Below are positions 1 to 9,173 of a stretch of DNA of 64,000 nucleotides, piece after piece. The DNA comes from Uliginosibacterium gangwonense DSM 18521. GTDB taxonomy: Bacteria > Pseudomonadota > Gammaproteobacteria > Burkholderiales > Rhodocyclaceae. How positions within the stretch are numbered: the stretch's first letter is position 1; the number at the start of each line of letters is the position of its first letter. The notes beneath the pieces are model-generated. The model saw nothing but the letters and a program-made list of their open reading frames with translations. It did no database searches and had not been told where the DNA came from. A program made the position numbers and the translations under genes. The DNA is taken from assembly GCF_000373965.1 (NCBI RefSeq), contig NZ_KB892846.1:248001-312000 (forward strand). Direction: 5' to 3'.

Positions 1-15
1 ATTCTATTCCTTCCT

Positions 16-441
16 TTATTTGATCAAGGTTACTGGCACCTGCGCCAATGCAATCACGCGTGAAGCCACCGAGCCCAGCAGGGCCTGGGTAACCGTCCCA
101 CGCCCATGCGTTCCCATCCAGACAGTATTGCAGCCAAGCTCACGGGCAACATGGGCAATGGTCTCCCCTGGAGAACCCACCCGCACATGGGCCGTCGCCT
201 CAATGCCACTGGCCACCAATCGTGCCGCAACCGGCTTGACAATGGCCTGCCCTTCCTCATGGTAATAGTTATCCACGATCTCACGGGAAACATGCTTGAG
301 CGCGAACCCGATGGGAATGGGGATATGAACATAGAGCACATGCACACTCGGCGCCACGCGCAGATGAGGTGCGAAAGCGATGACAGCGTCGACAGCGCGG
401 TTGGCGGGGTCTGAGCCATCGCTGGCCAGCAGAATGTTCAT
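16..441 (-). CDS. Universal stress protein (UspA family)
   Basis: A 141-residue single-domain Usp protein. The N-terminus (MNILLASDGSD) is the usual beta-1 strand with the nucleotide-contacting Asp. The C-terminal part holds a GTHGRG...GSVASRVI stretch (about residues 110-130), which matches the G-2x-G-9x-G-S/T ATP-binding motif of ATP-binding Usps. It ends in the typical VPVTLIK strand. Such proteins are cytoplasmic and respond to growth arrest and stress. An AAGGACG-like ribosome site precedes the ATG. The gene is followed on the same strand only by the window edge. Confidence 0.9.
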   Translation of the reverse strand: MNILLASDGSDPANRAVDAVIAFAPHLRVAPSVHVLYVHIPIPIGFALKHVSREIVDNYYHEEGQAIVKPVAARLVASGIEATAHVRVGSPGETIAHVARELGCNTVWMGTHGRGTVTQALLGSVASRVIALAQVPVTLIK

Positions 442-479
442 AAATACACTTCGTCCTTAATCTGTTGAGTCTTGCGGAG

Positions 480-1202
480 CTATACCTTGCAGATTACGCC
501 TGCCCACAATTTTCCGCCCAACTCAGGCGCCCGCACCAAACCATAAATGGCAAATGCCATCACAAACAAGCCAGCCCCGGTACGGAAAGCCCGCCCACGC
601 ACCACTTTGCCATAGCGGGCGAGCAAAACCCCGGCCAGCAGCAGATTTGGCAGGGTACCTGCCCCAAAGGCCAGCATCAACGCGCCACCATTCAAGGCCG
701 AGCCACTCATCACCGCTGTGCTGAGCACGCCGTAGGTCAGCCCGCAGGGCAGCAAGCCCCACAGCAAACCCAAGGGGAAAGCCGAAGCCATGCTGCGCCC
801 ACGCACAAACGGTTTGCTCAAAGGCTGCACCACCCGCCACAAGCGCTGGCCCATGCGCTCCAAGGGCAGGAATACCTGGGTCAGCCCCATCAGATACAGG
901 CCCATGCCAAGCATCATACAATTGGCTATTACATATAGCGTCATTTGCACAGGGAGGAAATCGTTGAATACCAGACTGGCCGAGCCGACGGCCCCGGCCA
1001 GCGTCCCCAACAGGGTATAAGTGCAGATCCGCCCCAGGTTATAGGCAAGCTGCCGCCACCAGATAGAGCCGCCACCCTGCCCCGGCAGGGACAATGCGCT
1101 GACGATGCCACCACACATGCCGATGCAGTGTGCGCCTCCCAACAGGCCCAACACGAATACGGCGAGATACCCGACATCAGGTAAGGCAAAGGGCAGATGC
1201 AC
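480..1202 (-). CDS. Sulfite exporter TauE/SafE-like (UreH domain) membrane protein
   Basis: A 240-residue polytopic inner-membrane protein. It opens with a hydrophobic helix followed by GGAHCIGMCGG, the hallmark of the UreH/TauE-like transmembrane domain often linked to metal or thiol transport and to cytochrome oxidase maturation. A second half-repeat follows around LLWGLLPCGLTYGVL, giving the duplicated helix architecture of the family. Substrate cannot be told from sequence. The gene sits between a Usp gene and a Rieske oxygenase on the same strand. Confidence 0.8.
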   Translation of the reverse strand: MHLPFALPDVGYLAVFVLGLLGGAHCIGMCGGIVSALSLPGQGGGSIWWRQLAYNLGRICTYTLLGTLAGAVGSASLVFNDFLPVQMTLYVIANCMMLGMGLYLMGLTQVFLPLERMGQRLWRVVQPLSKPFVRGRSMASAFPLGLLWGLLPCGLTYGVLSTAVMSGSALNGGALMLAFGAGTLPNLLLAGVLLARYGKVVRGRAFRTGAGLFVMAFAIYGLVRAPELGGKLWAGVICKV

Positions 1203-1224
1203 GGTCTGGCGCTCCTTGTCCGGT

Positions 1225-2331
1225 TCAGTCTTGCAGGTGGGGGGCCATCATGCGCCGGTAGAATTCATGGAAGTGCTGCATGCCATCTTCCATCGGAGAT
1301 TGGTAAGGCCCGTATTCGTTCTGGCCGGATTTGAACAAGGCATGGCGACCGCGATCCATACGCTCGCCGATCTCGTCGTCCTCAATGGCCGTTTCCATAT
1401 AGGCGGCCTGCTCAGCCTCAACAAATTCCGGCTCAAAGGCGGCGATCTCTTCAGGGTAATAGAATTCGACCACGTTGAGCGTCTTCTGCACGCCCTGCGG
1501 CACCAGATGGCTCACCACCAGCACGTGCGGATACCATTCAACCATGATGTTGGGGAAATAGGTCAGCCAGATCGCCCCATGCGGAGGCATCTCACCGTCG
1601 TAATACTCCAGCACGGCCTTGTGCCAGCGTGCATAGGCCGGACTACCAGTCTTGGCCAGATTGGTGATGCCCACGCGCTGAACGGAATACCAGTCGCCAA
1701 ACTGCCAAGTCAGGTCGTCGCAGGTCACGAAGTTACCCAACCCTGGGTGGAAGGGTACGACGTGGTAGTCCTCCAGATAGACTTCGATGAAAGTCTTCCA
1801 ATTGTAATTGCACTCGTGCATTTCCACGCGGCCCAGCACGTAGCCGGAAAAGTCCAACTCTGGGGCCAGCCGCATCCCGGCTAGGTCGGCATTGGCCGAG
1901 CGTGGTCCCTTGAAGAGCAGGCCATTCCAGCTCTCCAGCTTTTGCCGCCCAAGGTTCAGGCAGGGGTTCTGTGGAAAATGGGGAGCACCGATCAGGCTGC
2001 CATCGTTATGATACGTCCAGCGGTGCACAGGGCAGACCACATTGTCAGCCTTGCCTCGACCTTGCAGCATGATGGCTTGCCGATGGCGGCAGATGTTGGA
2101 CAGCAGATGCACCCCATCTTCGCCGCGCACCAGCATACGGGCGTGGTCCTGCCACGCCAGGGTGTGGAAATCCGCCCGCTCGGGCACCATCAGTTCATGG
2201 CCTACGTAACCGGGACCTGCGTCAAAGAGAACCCGGCGTTCCAGTTCCAGAAGCTTTTCGTCGAAATAGGCCGACACCGGCAGTTGCGAAACAGCAGGAA
2301 CAAGCGTGCCCGGTGATGCGTGATCGGTCAT
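1225..2331 (-). CDS. Rieske 2Fe-2S ring-hydroxylating oxygenase alpha subunit
   Basis: A 368-residue oxygenase component. The Rieske cluster ligands are visible as C-R-H and C-P-V-H about 17 residues apart in the N-terminal third. The mononuclear iron site appears as LEDYHVVPFHPG (D/E-x2-H-x4-H). No reductase gene is nearby, so the electron donor and substrate are unknown; the family includes choline/carnitine-type and aromatic oxygenases. The ATG at 2331 is chosen over a longer upstream reading because GGAGG lies 10 nt before it. It is divergent from xseB. Confidence 0.88.
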   Translation of the reverse strand: MTDHASPGTLVPAVSQLPVSAYFDEKLLELERRVLFDAGPGYVGHELMVPERADFHTLAWQDHARMLVRGEDGVHLLSNICRHRQAIMLQGRGKADNVVCPVHRWTYHNDGSLIGAPHFPQNPCLNLGRQKLESWNGLLFKGPRSANADLAGMRLAPELDFSGYVLGRVEMHECNYNWKTFIEVYLEDYHVVPFHPGLGNFVTCDDLTWQFGDWYSVQRVGITNLAKTGSPAYARWHKAVLEYYDGEMPPHGAIWLTYFPNIMVEWYPHVLVVSHLVPQGVQKTLNVVEFYYPEEIAAFEPEFVEAEQAAYMETAIEDDEIGERMDRGRHALFKSGQNEYGPYQSPMEDGMQHFHEFYRRMMAPHLQD

Positions 2332-2402
2332 TACCCTCAAACCTCCAATGGTCAAACGGGGGCAAAAGTATCGAAGCCCCAACTAATGGCTCAACGTTAA
2401 AT

Positions 2403-2408
2403 TATAAT
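2403..2408 (+). promoter_or_regulatory. Candidate -10 element for xseB-ispA-dxs
   Basis: A perfect TATAAT 48 nt before the xseB ATG. No good -35 hexamer sits 17 nt upstream, so this is a candidate only; it would serve the isoprenoid operon. Confidence 0.35.
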
Positions 2409-2455
2409 GGAGCGCTTCCCCCTCCGGGGGCGCCTTGCGAAATACCGCGATTACG

Positions 2456-2704
2456 ATGGCAAAGAAAGAACAAACCACCACCCCAGCCAGCTTTGAGGCC
2501 GCCATTGCGGAGCTTGAATCCATTGTCGCCGCCATGGAGCGCGACGACCTGCCCCTGGAGCAAGCTCTGGCCAGCTACCAGCGCGGCATCGACCTGCTGC
2601 GCCACTGCCAGGGCACGCTGGATTCGGCCGAACAACGCGTCAAGGTGCTCGAGCAAGGCTTGCTGCGCGAGATGAATACTGGGGAAAACGGACAAGAACC
2701 ATGA
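2456..2704 (+). CDS. xseB: Exodeoxyribonuclease VII small subunit
   Basis: An 82-residue protein, close to the usual 80. It carries the family core SFEAAIAELESIVAAMERDD followed by PLEQALASYQRGIDLLRHCQ, a helical hairpin that assembles several copies around XseA. XseAB degrades single-stranded DNA. The ATG at 2456 is preferred to a TTG seven codons upstream because MAKKEQ fits family starts. It overlaps ispA by ATGA, a common arrangement with ispA and dxs. Confidence 0.93.
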   Translation: MAKKEQTTTPASFEAAIAELESIVAAMERDDLPLEQALASYQRGIDLLRHCQGTLDSAEQRVKVLEQGLLREMNTGENGQEP

Positions 2705-3594
2705 ACGACAATCGCTTCATCGAATGGATGGCGCAACACCAGCGCCGGGCGGAAACCGCCCTTGAACAACGCCTGCCCGCCGCTGGCCTCGCCCCCGAGC
2801 GGCTGCATGAAGCCATGCGCTATACCACCCTGGGTGGTGGCAAACGCATCCGCCCCTTGCTTGTGCAGGCCGCCGGAGCCCTGGCCGGGGCGCCCGCCGA
2901 AGCGCTGGACACTGCAGCGTGCGCCGTAGAGTGCATCCACGTCTATTCGCTGGTGCATGATGACATGCCCTGCATGGATGACGACAGCCTGCGCCGTGGC
3001 AAGCCGACCGTACACGTTCACTACGATGAAGCCACCGCCCTGCTGGTGGGCGACGCCCTGCAAACCCAGGCGTTTGACCTGCTCTCGGCCCCCGGCGTAT
3101 TCCCCGACGTGCAACGCCAGTTGCGTGCTATCCACACGCTGGCCCGCGCCTCCGGCTCACGCGGCATGGCAGGCGGGCAGGCCATTGATCTGGCCTCGGT
3201 TGGCAAAGTGCTGGATCGTACCGAGCTGGAGCACATGCACATCCACAAGACCGGTGCCTTGATTCGCGCAGCCATTCTGCTTGGCGCGCTGGCAGGCAAG
3301 CTGGACGACGCGCAGATGGCCAAGCTGGATCACTACGGCAAGTGCATCGGCCTGCTCTTCCAGGTGGTCGATGACATTCTGGACGCCACCGCAGACACCG
3401 CCACCTTGGGCAAAACTGCGGGCAAGGATGCCGACCACAACAAACCCACCTACGTCAGCATCATGGGCCTAGCCCAATCGCGTGAGCTGGCGCAGACCCT
3501 TACCCAGGACGCCGATGCGGCCCTGGCCGATTTCGGCGATGCCGCCTGGCAACTCAAGGCGCTGAACCATTACATCATCAGCCGCCAGTTCTGA
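2701..3594 (+). CDS. ispA: Farnesyl diphosphate synthase (geranyltranstransferase)
   Basis: A 297-residue all-trans short-chain prenyl transferase. The first aspartate-rich motif is HDDMPCMDDDSLRRG (about residues 83-97) and the second is QVVDDILDAT (about 221-230); these bind Mg and the diphosphate groups. GGGKRIRP is the isopentenyl-diphosphate binding region. It condenses IPP with DMAPP/GPP to give FPP for quinones and undecaprenol. It is translationally coupled to xseB and 24 nt before dxs, so one operon supplies and uses isoprenoid precursors. Confidence 0.95.
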   Translation: MNDNRFIEWMAQHQRRAETALEQRLPAAGLAPERLHEAMRYTTLGGGKRIRPLLVQAAGALAGAPAEALDTAACAVECIHVYSLVHDDMPCMDDDSLRRGKPTVHVHYDEATALLVGDALQTQAFDLLSAPGVFPDVQRQLRAIHTLARASGSRGMAGGQAIDLASVGKVLDRTELEHMHIHKTGALIRAAILLGALAGKLDDAQMAKLDHYGKCIGLLFQVVDDILDATADTATLGKTAGKDADHNKPTYVSIMGLAQSRELAQTLTQDADAALADFGDAAWQLKALNHYIISRQF

Positions 3595-3618
3595 AATCTG
3601 GCAAGGCACAGCGCACCC

Positions 3619-5481
3619 ATGATGAGCACATTTTCCCTGCTGCAAACGATCGATTCTCCGGCCACCTTGCGGAAGATGGATCGCAAACAACTCCCGGCGC
3701 TTGCCGCCGAACTGCGTGACTTTCTGGTCGATTCAGTCTCCAAGACGGGCGGGCATCTGTCCTCCAACCTCGGTACGGTTGAACTGAGCATCGCCCTGCA
3801 TTACGTCTTCAATACGCCGGAAGATCGCATTGTGTGGGACGTGGGCCACCAGACCTACGGCCACAAAGTTCTGACCGGGCGGCGCGATGCCATGGCCGGG
3901 CTGCGTCAGTTTAGCGGCATCTCGGGCTTCCCGCGCCGTTGCGAAAGCCCTTACGACACCTTTGGCACCGCCCACTCTTCCACCTCGATCTCGGCCGCGC
4001 TGGGCATGGCCATGGCCGCCAAGCTCAAGGGGGAGGAGCGCCGCTCAATCGCCGTGATCGGCGATGGCGCCATGTCGGCTGGGATGGCCTTTGAGGCGCT
4101 GAACAACGCAGGCGTGATGGATGCCAACCTCCTGGTGATCCTCAACGACAACGAGATGTCGATCTCCCCCCCCGTGGGCGCACTGACCACGATCCTGGCC
4201 CGCCTGCTCTCGGGGCGCACCTACCATTTCGCCCGCCGTGCGGGGGAAAAGGTGCTCGGCACAGCGCTGACCCGCAAGGTGGAAGAACATGTCAAAGGCA
4301 TGATGACGCCCAGCACCCTCTTTGAAGAATTCGGCTTCAACTACCTGGGCCCAATTGACGGGCATGACCTGGACGCACTGATCCCCACGCTGCAAAACAT
4401 CCGCAAGCTCAAGGGGCCGCAATTCCTCCACGTGGTCACCAGCAAGGGGCATGGCTACAAGCTCGCAGAAGCCAACCCCACGCTGTATCACGGCGTGGGC
4501 AAGTTCGACCACGAAGCTGGCATCCAGTCCGGCAAAGGCGGCGGCAAGCTTACCTTTACCCAGGTGTTCTCGGATTGGCTCTGTGACATGGCCGCGCAGG
4601 ACAAACGCCTTGTCGGCATCACCCCGGCCATGCGTGAGGGCTCCGGGCTAGTGCGCTTCGAGAAGGAATTCCCGGACCGCTACGTGGACGTGGGGATTGC
4701 CGAACAGCACGCCATGACCTTTGCGGCAGGCTTGGCCTGCGAAGGGCTCAAGCCGGTGGTAGCGATCTATTCCACCTTCCTGCAACGCGCCTACGACCAG
4801 CTCATCCATGACGTTGCCCTGCAGAACCTGCCCGTAATGCTGGCCATCGACCGTGGCGGTCTCGTCGGCGCGGACGGCGCCACCCACCATGGCGCCTTCG
4901 ACCTCTCGTACCTCTTGTGCGTGCCGAACATGGTGGTGATGACCCCATCGGACGAGAACGAATGCCGCCAGATGCTCTACACCGCCTACCAGCTCGACTG
5001 CCCCACCGCCGTGCGCTACCCGCGTGGCTCGGGCAACGGGACAGTGCCAACCAAGGAGATGACGGCCATCCCGGTCGGCAAGGCCGAACTGCGCCGCCAA
5101 GGGCAAGGTGGGGTTGCAATCCTGGCTTTCGGCACCATGTTGCATGATGCGCTGGCGATTGCCGAGCAGTTGGATGCCACGGTGGTCAACATGCGCTTTG
5201 CCAAGCCCATTGATGCTGAAATGACCCGTGAAGTGGCGAAAAATCACTCGTTGATCGTCACCCTTGAAGAGAATGCCACCATTGGCGGCGTGGGGGCGGA
5301 AGTCTCCCGCTGCCTAGAGGAAGCAGCCATCCTCACCCCGGTATTCCGCCTGGGGCTGCCAGACCACTTCATCGATCACGGCGACCAACCACAGCTGATG
5401 CGCGTGGCAGAACTGGACCGGGAGATGCTGCGCAACCGGATTGAAGCAAGACTTGCCGAACTCAAGAAAGCCAAACCTTAA
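3619..5481 (+). CDS. dxs: 1-deoxy-D-xylulose-5-phosphate synthase
   Basis: A 620-residue enzyme, the normal family length. It joins pyruvate and glyceraldehyde 3-phosphate using thiamine diphosphate, the entry step of the MEP isoprenoid pathway. The ThDP motif is [18 protein letters not shown]...NDNEMSI (about residues 150-180), the catalytic Glu region is [16 protein letters not shown], and a transketolase C-terminal domain follows ([11 protein letters not shown]). The start is one of two tandem ATGs. It is the last gene of xseB-ispA-dxs, with a possible terminator hairpin right after the stop. Confidence 0.97.
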   Translation: MMSTFSLLQTIDSPATLRKMDRKQLPALAAELRDFLVDSVSKTGGHLSSNLGTVELSIALHYVFNTPEDRIVWDVGHQTYGHKVLTGRRDAMAGLRQFSGISGFPRRCESPYDTFGTAHSSTSISAALGMAMAAKLKGEERRSIAVIGDGAMSAGMAFEALNNAGVMDANLLVILNDNEMSISPPVGALTTILARLLSGRTYHFARRAGEKVLGTALTRKVEEHVKGMMTPSTLFEEFGFNYLGPIDGHDLDALIPTLQNIRKLKGPQFLHVVTSKGHGYKLAEANPTLYHGVGKFDHEAGIQSGKGGGKLTFTQVFSDWLCDMAAQDKRLVGITPAMREGSGLVRFEKEFPDRYVDVGIAEQHAMTFAAGLACEGLKPVVAIYSTFLQRAYDQLIHDVALQNLPVMLAIDRGGLVGADGATHHGAFDLSYLLCVPNMVVMTPSDENECRQMLYTAYQLDCPTAVRYPRGSGNGTVPTKEMTAIPVGKAELRRQGQGGVAILAFGTMLHDALAIAEQLDATVVNMRFAKPIDAEMTREVAKNHSLIVTLEENATIGGVGAEVSRCLEEAAILTPVFRLGLPDHFIDHGDQPQLMRVAELDREMLRNRIEARLAELKKAKP

Positions 5482-5516
5482 CCGAGTTTTAAAGAGTAGT
5501 TGAGTTAATCACTCGG
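5482..5516 (+). terminator. Possible terminator after dxs
   Basis: CCGAGT (5482-5487) and ACTCGG (5511-5516) can pair around an AT-rich loop and are followed by GTTTATTA. The stem is short and the loop long, so this is a weak call. Confidence 0.35.
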
Positions 5517-5566
5517 GTTTATTAGACTGGACTCTTTCCCCTGAAAAGATAATCGGTCAGCCCAAG

Positions 5567-5649
5567 GAACCTGTTTACGATCTGTAGCGAGAGGGCGTCA
5601 GCAAGCTCGCCAACAGGTTCATGGAAAGCTGACCGCATAACGATCATGA
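5567..5649 (+). repeat. MITE-like palindromic repeat, copy 1 (upstream of folE2)
   Basis: The left end GAACCTGTT, then ACGATCTGTA and CGAGAGG..CGTCAGC, matches copy 2 (27925-28003) at 24 of 26 positions in the core. GAACCTGTT (5567-5575) pairs perfectly with AACAGGTTC (5612-5620), and GTCAGC pairs with GCTGAC (5628-5633). The right end CGCATAACGATCATGA resembles the right end of copy 2 (CGCAGTAAGATCATGA) and contains the folE2 ATG. No transposase is present, so a non-autonomous element or IS-derived remnant is inferred. Confidence 0.6.
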
Positions 5650-6446
5650 CGACAACACAAACCCCAATGCCCGACGTACAGGGCGCAGAAGACCGCCGCC
5701 ACCTTGCCATCAACAAGGTGGGCATCAAATCCATCCGCCACCCCATCCGTGTGGGGGACCGCAACAACGGCGTGCAGCACACGGTCGCCACCTTCAACAT
5801 GTATGTTGGCCTGCCTCATCACTTCAAGGGCACCCACATGTCGCGTTTTGTGGAGATCCTCAACAGCTACGACCGCGAGATCTCCATCGAGAATTTCGAG
5901 CCCATGCTGCGTGAAATGGTGCGCCGCCTGGAAGCCAAGACTGGCCACATCGAAATGCGCTTCCCCTACTTCATCAACAAGACAGCCCCGGTTTCCGGCG
6001 TGCAAAGCCTGATGGATTACGAGGTGGAGTTCGTCGGTGAGATCGCCGAGGACGACAGCTACAAGTTCAGCATGAAGGTGGTCGTCCCCGTCACCAGCCT
6101 GTGCCCCTGCTCCAAGAAGATTTCTGAGTACGGTGCGCACAACCAGCGCTCGCACGTCACCGTGACCGCCACCACCAACGCCGATCTGTGGATTGAAGAG
6201 CTGATCGAACTGGTGGAAGCCGAAGCCTCCTGCGAACTCTACGGCCTGCTCAAGCGCCCGGATGAAAAGTACGTCACCGAACGCGCATACGACAACCCGA
6301 AGTTTGTCGAAGACATGGTGCGCGACGTGGCGGGCCGCCTGAACGCAGAGACCCGCATCGACGCCTATGTGGTGGAGTCCGAAAACTTCGAATCGATCCA
6401 CAATCACTCCGCCTACGCACTCATCGAGTGCGACAAGCGCCAGTAA
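5646..6446 (+). CDS. folE2: GTP cyclohydrolase I type 2 (FolE2)
   Basis: A 266-residue type IB GTP cyclohydrolase, converting GTP to 7,8-dihydroneopterin triphosphate for folate and queuosine precursors. The metal-binding Cys lies in [18 protein letters not shown] (about residues 152-169), and the conserved Glu region is [22 protein letters not shown]. These enzymes can work with metals other than zinc. There is no clear Shine-Dalgarno before the ATG, and the start lies inside the right end of a palindromic repeat. A pathway partner, folB, lies at 62.9 kb. Confidence 0.93.
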   Translation: MTTTQTPMPDVQGAEDRRHLAINKVGIKSIRHPIRVGDRNNGVQHTVATFNMYVGLPHHFKGTHMSRFVEILNSYDREISIENFEPMLREMVRRLEAKTGHIEMRFPYFINKTAPVSGVQSLMDYEVEFVGEIAEDDSYKFSMKVVVPVTSLCPCSKKISEYGAHNQRSHVTVTATTNADLWIEELIELVEAEASCELYGLLKRPDEKYVTERAYDNPKFVEDMVRDVAGRLNAETRIDAYVVESENFESIHNHSAYALIECDKRQ

Positions 6447-6457
6447 GCCTGACCTCC

Positions 6458-7081
6458 ATGAGGATGCGCCCACTCATACGCCGCATCCTCATTGCCAGTC
6501 TGCTGGCCAGCCAGGCCGCCTGCGCCAAAACACCGCCCGCCGTGCAAGAGGGCGATGTCATCTTCCAGACTTCACGCTCTGCACAAAGCCTCGCCATCCA
6601 GCTTGCTACCGGTTCGCGCTATAGCCACATGGGGATTGTGCTGTTCCGCGCAGGCAAGCCATACGTCTTCGAAGCCTCCGCCACGGCACGCTATACCCCG
6701 CTGCAAGCCTGGATTGATCGGGGTGAAGGGCAGCACTACGTACTCAAGCGCCTGCGCACTGCCACCACGAGTCTCACGCCGGCAGCAATCAAAAAACTCT
6801 ACGCGGCAGCCCGCACATTCGAAGGACGCCCCTATGACCTGACTTTCGAATGGTCAGATCAACGCGTCTACTGCTCGGAACTGGCGTGGAAGATGTATGA
6901 CAGGGCACTCGACCTGAAAATCGGCGAACTCCAACACCTGCGGGACTTCAATCTCTCAGCACCCGCCGTACAACAAAAGCTGCTCGAACGCTACCACGGC
7001 AGGATTCCGCTTGATGAACAAGTCATATCCCCCGTGGCCATGTACGATTCACCTCTGCTGACAACAGTAGCTCAACAATAA
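6458..7081 (+). CDS. YiiX/YebB-like permuted papain-type cysteine hydrolase, exported
   Basis: A 207-residue protein with an N-terminal hydrophobic signal ending ASQAAC, which might be an atypical lipobox. The mature part has the circularly permuted NlpC/P60-like layout: GDVIFQT, then the catalytic His in YSHMGIV, and the catalytic Cys late in VYCSELAWKMYD. Family members are thought to act on amide or lipid substrates in the envelope. The start at 6458 is picked for the signal peptide; 6464 is also possible. It follows folE2 by 11 nt, so co-transcription is likely. Confidence 0.75.
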   Translation: MRMRPLIRRILIASLLASQAACAKTPPAVQEGDVIFQTSRSAQSLAIQLATGSRYSHMGIVLFRAGKPYVFEASATARYTPLQAWIDRGEGQHYVLKRLRTATTSLTPAAIKKLYAAARTFEGRPYDLTFEWSDQRVYCSELAWKMYDRALDLKIGELQHLRDFNLSAPAVQQKLLERYHGRIPLDEQVISPVAMYDSPLLTTVAQQ

Positions 7082-7120
7082 GCGCTGTCAAAAAGCCGCA
7101 TACTCCTCTATAACGAGCGC

Positions 7121-7702
7121 TTACGGGCAGCGCATTTCCGAGCCCTGCAAACGGCAACTTGATCCATCCGGCGCAAAGTATTGATCCACCTTGCCTGTAG
7201 CACGATACAGAAAGCCCTCGGCATCCCAGCATTGATCGGCCTGACAGTGGTTGATCGCATGCCGATTGGCTGCGTACCAGGGCACAGTGGGTTCTGTTTT
7301 GACGATGATATTGGTCGCAGGCTCAGGAATGCCACATGCGATGTACATCTGCGAACGTTTGGCGAAGATCAGTTTCTGATTGCGCGCCGCCGATCCAGCC
7401 TCAACTTCGTATGAACGCTTGGCCTTCTGGCATTCGCTGGAATTGGCCTTGTCACCATCATCGCCTACTGCGGAGACCCGTGGCCCGGTGCTCTCCTCAG
7501 CCTGTTTGGCCTGCTCAATGGCCTGTCGCCGGGCCGCCACAGAATCCTGTGCCGTGGCGGGCACACGCAGCTTCTCTGAATTGTTGCCACCGCAACCGAC
7601 ATCCGAAAACGTTACTTTCCCCGTTGCTTCGTCCTTGCACTTATAGACCTGTGCCTGCACGCCAAACGAAATCAGCGCCAGCACAATCACCGCCGTTCGC
7701 AT
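7121..7702 (-). CDS. DUF4124 domain-containing secreted protein
   Basis: A 193-residue protein with a short signal peptide (cleavage near VQA-QVYKC) and the DUF4124 pattern: Q-V-Y-K-C-K-D, then G-K-V-T-F-S-D at residues about 20-40. The middle is rich in Ala, Gln and charged residues; the C-terminal half has several Cys pairs (ECQKAK, MYIACG, HCQADQCW, SCRLQGSEMRC). The function of this domain is unknown. AAGGAG lies 7 nt before the ATG at 7702. It is convergent with the YiiX-like gene. Confidence 0.75.
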   Translation of the reverse strand: MRTAVIVLALISFGVQAQVYKCKDEATGKVTFSDVGCGGNNSEKLRVPATAQDSVAARRQAIEQAKQAEESTGPRVSAVGDDGDKANSSECQKAKRSYEVEAGSAARNQKLIFAKRSQMYIACGIPEPATNIIVKTEPTVPWYAANRHAINHCQADQCWDAEGFLYRATGKVDQYFAPDGSSCRLQGSEMRCP

Positions 7703-7934
7703 CACGATTCTCCTTTTTAAACAACTTTGTATATTTTATACCTATCTCGGCAGATGCGTTTCCACACCCGCATATGCTGGCAGTATTCTGGGTCAACGTT
7801 TCAGCGCTCAAAAAGATGACACGACAACAACCGCCTGTTTGGGCAGGCGTTTTGCCCCGTTATGTCGCCATTACGCCTGCGTATTTGGCGGAATTCCCTC
7901 AAACAAACCACTTCTTCGCGCACCCACAACCAAG
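7703..7934. other. Upstream part of the DUF4124-nifV intergenic region
   Basis: This holds the DUF4124 ribosome site near 7710 and a small hairpin CGCCTG/CAGGCG (7831-7848) followed by TTTTG. A canonical NifA upstream site (TGT-N10-ACA) was looked for and not found. No convincing open reading frame is present. Confidence 0.5.
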
Positions 7935-7947
7935 CAAGCATTTGATT
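7935..7947 (-). promoter_or_regulatory. IHF-binding consensus upstream of nifV
   Basis: Read on the minus strand it is AATCAAATGCTTG, an exact match to WATCAANNNNTTR. It lies about 30-40 bp upstream of the sigma-54 -24 element, where IHF bends DNA to bring an enhancer-bound activator to the polymerase. Confidence 0.6.
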
Positions 7948-7976
7948 TAAAAATAGTTTTACACATAAACACGAAC

Positions 7977-7993
7977 AGGCACGCCCTTTGCTC
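7977..7993 (+). promoter_or_regulatory. Sigma-54 (-24/-12) promoter of nifV
   Basis: AGGCACGCCCTTTGCTC matches TGGCACG-N4-TTGC(A/T) with GG (7978-7979) and GC (7990-7991) separated by exactly 10 nt. Transcription would begin near 8002, 20-odd nt before the nifV ATG. Expected to be RpoN- and NifA-dependent. Confidence 0.82.
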
Positions 7994-8023
7994 AGATGAG
8001 ATCAAGCCCAGGAGGACGATGCC

Positions 8024-9160
8024 ATGGCCCTAAAAATCACGATCAATGACACGACATTGCGCGACGGCGAACAAACCGCTGGCGTAGCCTTCAACCTTGA
8101 AGAGAAACTTGCCATTGCTGCGGGCCTGGATGCCTTGGGTGTGCGGGAAATGGAAGTGGGTATCCCGACCATGGGAGAGCGCGAACGTGAGGACATCCGG
8201 GCGATTGCCGCCCTGCGCCTCAAGGCCCGCCTGATGGTGTGGAGCCGCCTGAATGAGCGTGACATTTCGCTCTCTGCCGGGCTGGGTGCGCATCTCATCG
8301 ACATCTCGGCTCCAGCCTCTGACCAGCACCTGCAACATAAGTTGGAAAAAACCCGTAGCTGGCTGCTGCAAGAAATCAACCGCATGGTGAAAAAAGCCCG
8401 CGACCTGGGGTTGCAGGTGTGCATCGGCATGGAAGACGCATCCCGCGCCGACCCGGCCTTTCTGCTTCAAATTGCAGAAGTGGCCGAAAGAGCCGGGGCT
8501 CAGCGCCTGCGCTTTGCTGACACGCTTGGCATCATGGAGCCCTTTGGCGTGATGCGGGCTATCCGAGCCTTACGCCGCGCCTGCTCGTTGGAATTGGAAA
8601 TGCACGCGCATGATGACCTGGGCATGGCCACGGCCAACTCGCTTGCCGCCGTGCGTGCAGGGGCCACCCACGTCAATACCACCGTCAATGGTCTGGGCGA
8701 GCGTGCCGGCAACGCTGCGCTGGAAGAGGTGGTACTCGGATTGCGCCAATGTTATCGCATCGAAACCGGCATTGATCTGGTTCATTTTCCCGCGCTGGCC
8801 GAACAGGTTGCCCAGGCATCCGGCCGCCCGATTCCATGCCAGAAGAGTGTGACCGGCGCCAATGTTTTCACCCACGAATCCGGCATCCATGTCGATGGGC
8901 TACTCAAGGACCCGGACAATTACCAGGGCTTTGACCCGGCCATCGTGGGGCGCGAGCACAAAGTGGTACTCGGCAAGCATTCCGGCACCAAGGCCGTGCG
9001 CTCGGTATTTGCGGCCTTGGGTCGCCAGCTTGGCGAATCGGAAGCAGGCGCCTTGCTCGGCATGGTCAAGCGCTTTGTGGATCTCAAAAAGCGCTCCCCT
9101 GATGAATCCGAACTCATGCTGCTCTTCGAGGGCATGCATCACGAATACCAACAGGCTTGA
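8024..9160 (+). CDS. nifV: Homocitrate synthase
   Basis: A 378-residue enzyme of the isopropylmalate/homocitrate synthase family. [14 protein letters not shown] is the acetyl-CoA/2-oxoglutarate active-site signature, [12 protein letters not shown] holds the metal-binding histidines, and [14 protein letters not shown] is the family's second signature. NifV condenses acetyl-CoA with 2-oxoglutarate to homocitrate, the organic ligand of the nitrogenase FeMo cofactor. Assignment to NifV instead of LeuA rests on length and the nifW, nifZ, nifM genes behind it. AGGAGG is 8 nt before the ATG. Confidence 0.95.
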   Translation: MALKITINDTTLRDGEQTAGVAFNLEEKLAIAAGLDALGVREMEVGIPTMGEREREDIRAIAALRLKARLMVWSRLNERDISLSAGLGAHLIDISAPASDQHLQHKLEKTRSWLLQEINRMVKKARDLGLQVCIGMEDASRADPAFLLQIAEVAERAGAQRLRFADTLGIMEPFGVMRAIRALRRACSLELEMHAHDDLGMATANSLAAVRAGATHVNTTVNGLGERAGNAALEEVVLGLRQCYRIETGIDLVHFPALAEQVAQASGRPIPCQKSVTGANVFTHESGIHVDGLLKDPDNYQGFDPAIVGREHKVVLGKHSGTKAVRSVFAALGRQLGESEAGALLGMVKRFVDLKKRSPDESELMLLFEGMHHEYQQA

Positions 9161-9173
9161 AAGGAACATTTCA

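Noticed and set aside
7831-7848. A CGCCTG/CAGGCG hairpin upstream of nifV as a terminator
   Set aside because: No plus-strand gene ends near it and the T-run is short; probably coincidental.
8862-9173. A longer nifW reading that begins inside nifV
   Set aside because: The sequence before 9174 is an out-of-frame shadow of nifV; NifW starts at MSNTSFVKEM with a ribosome site.
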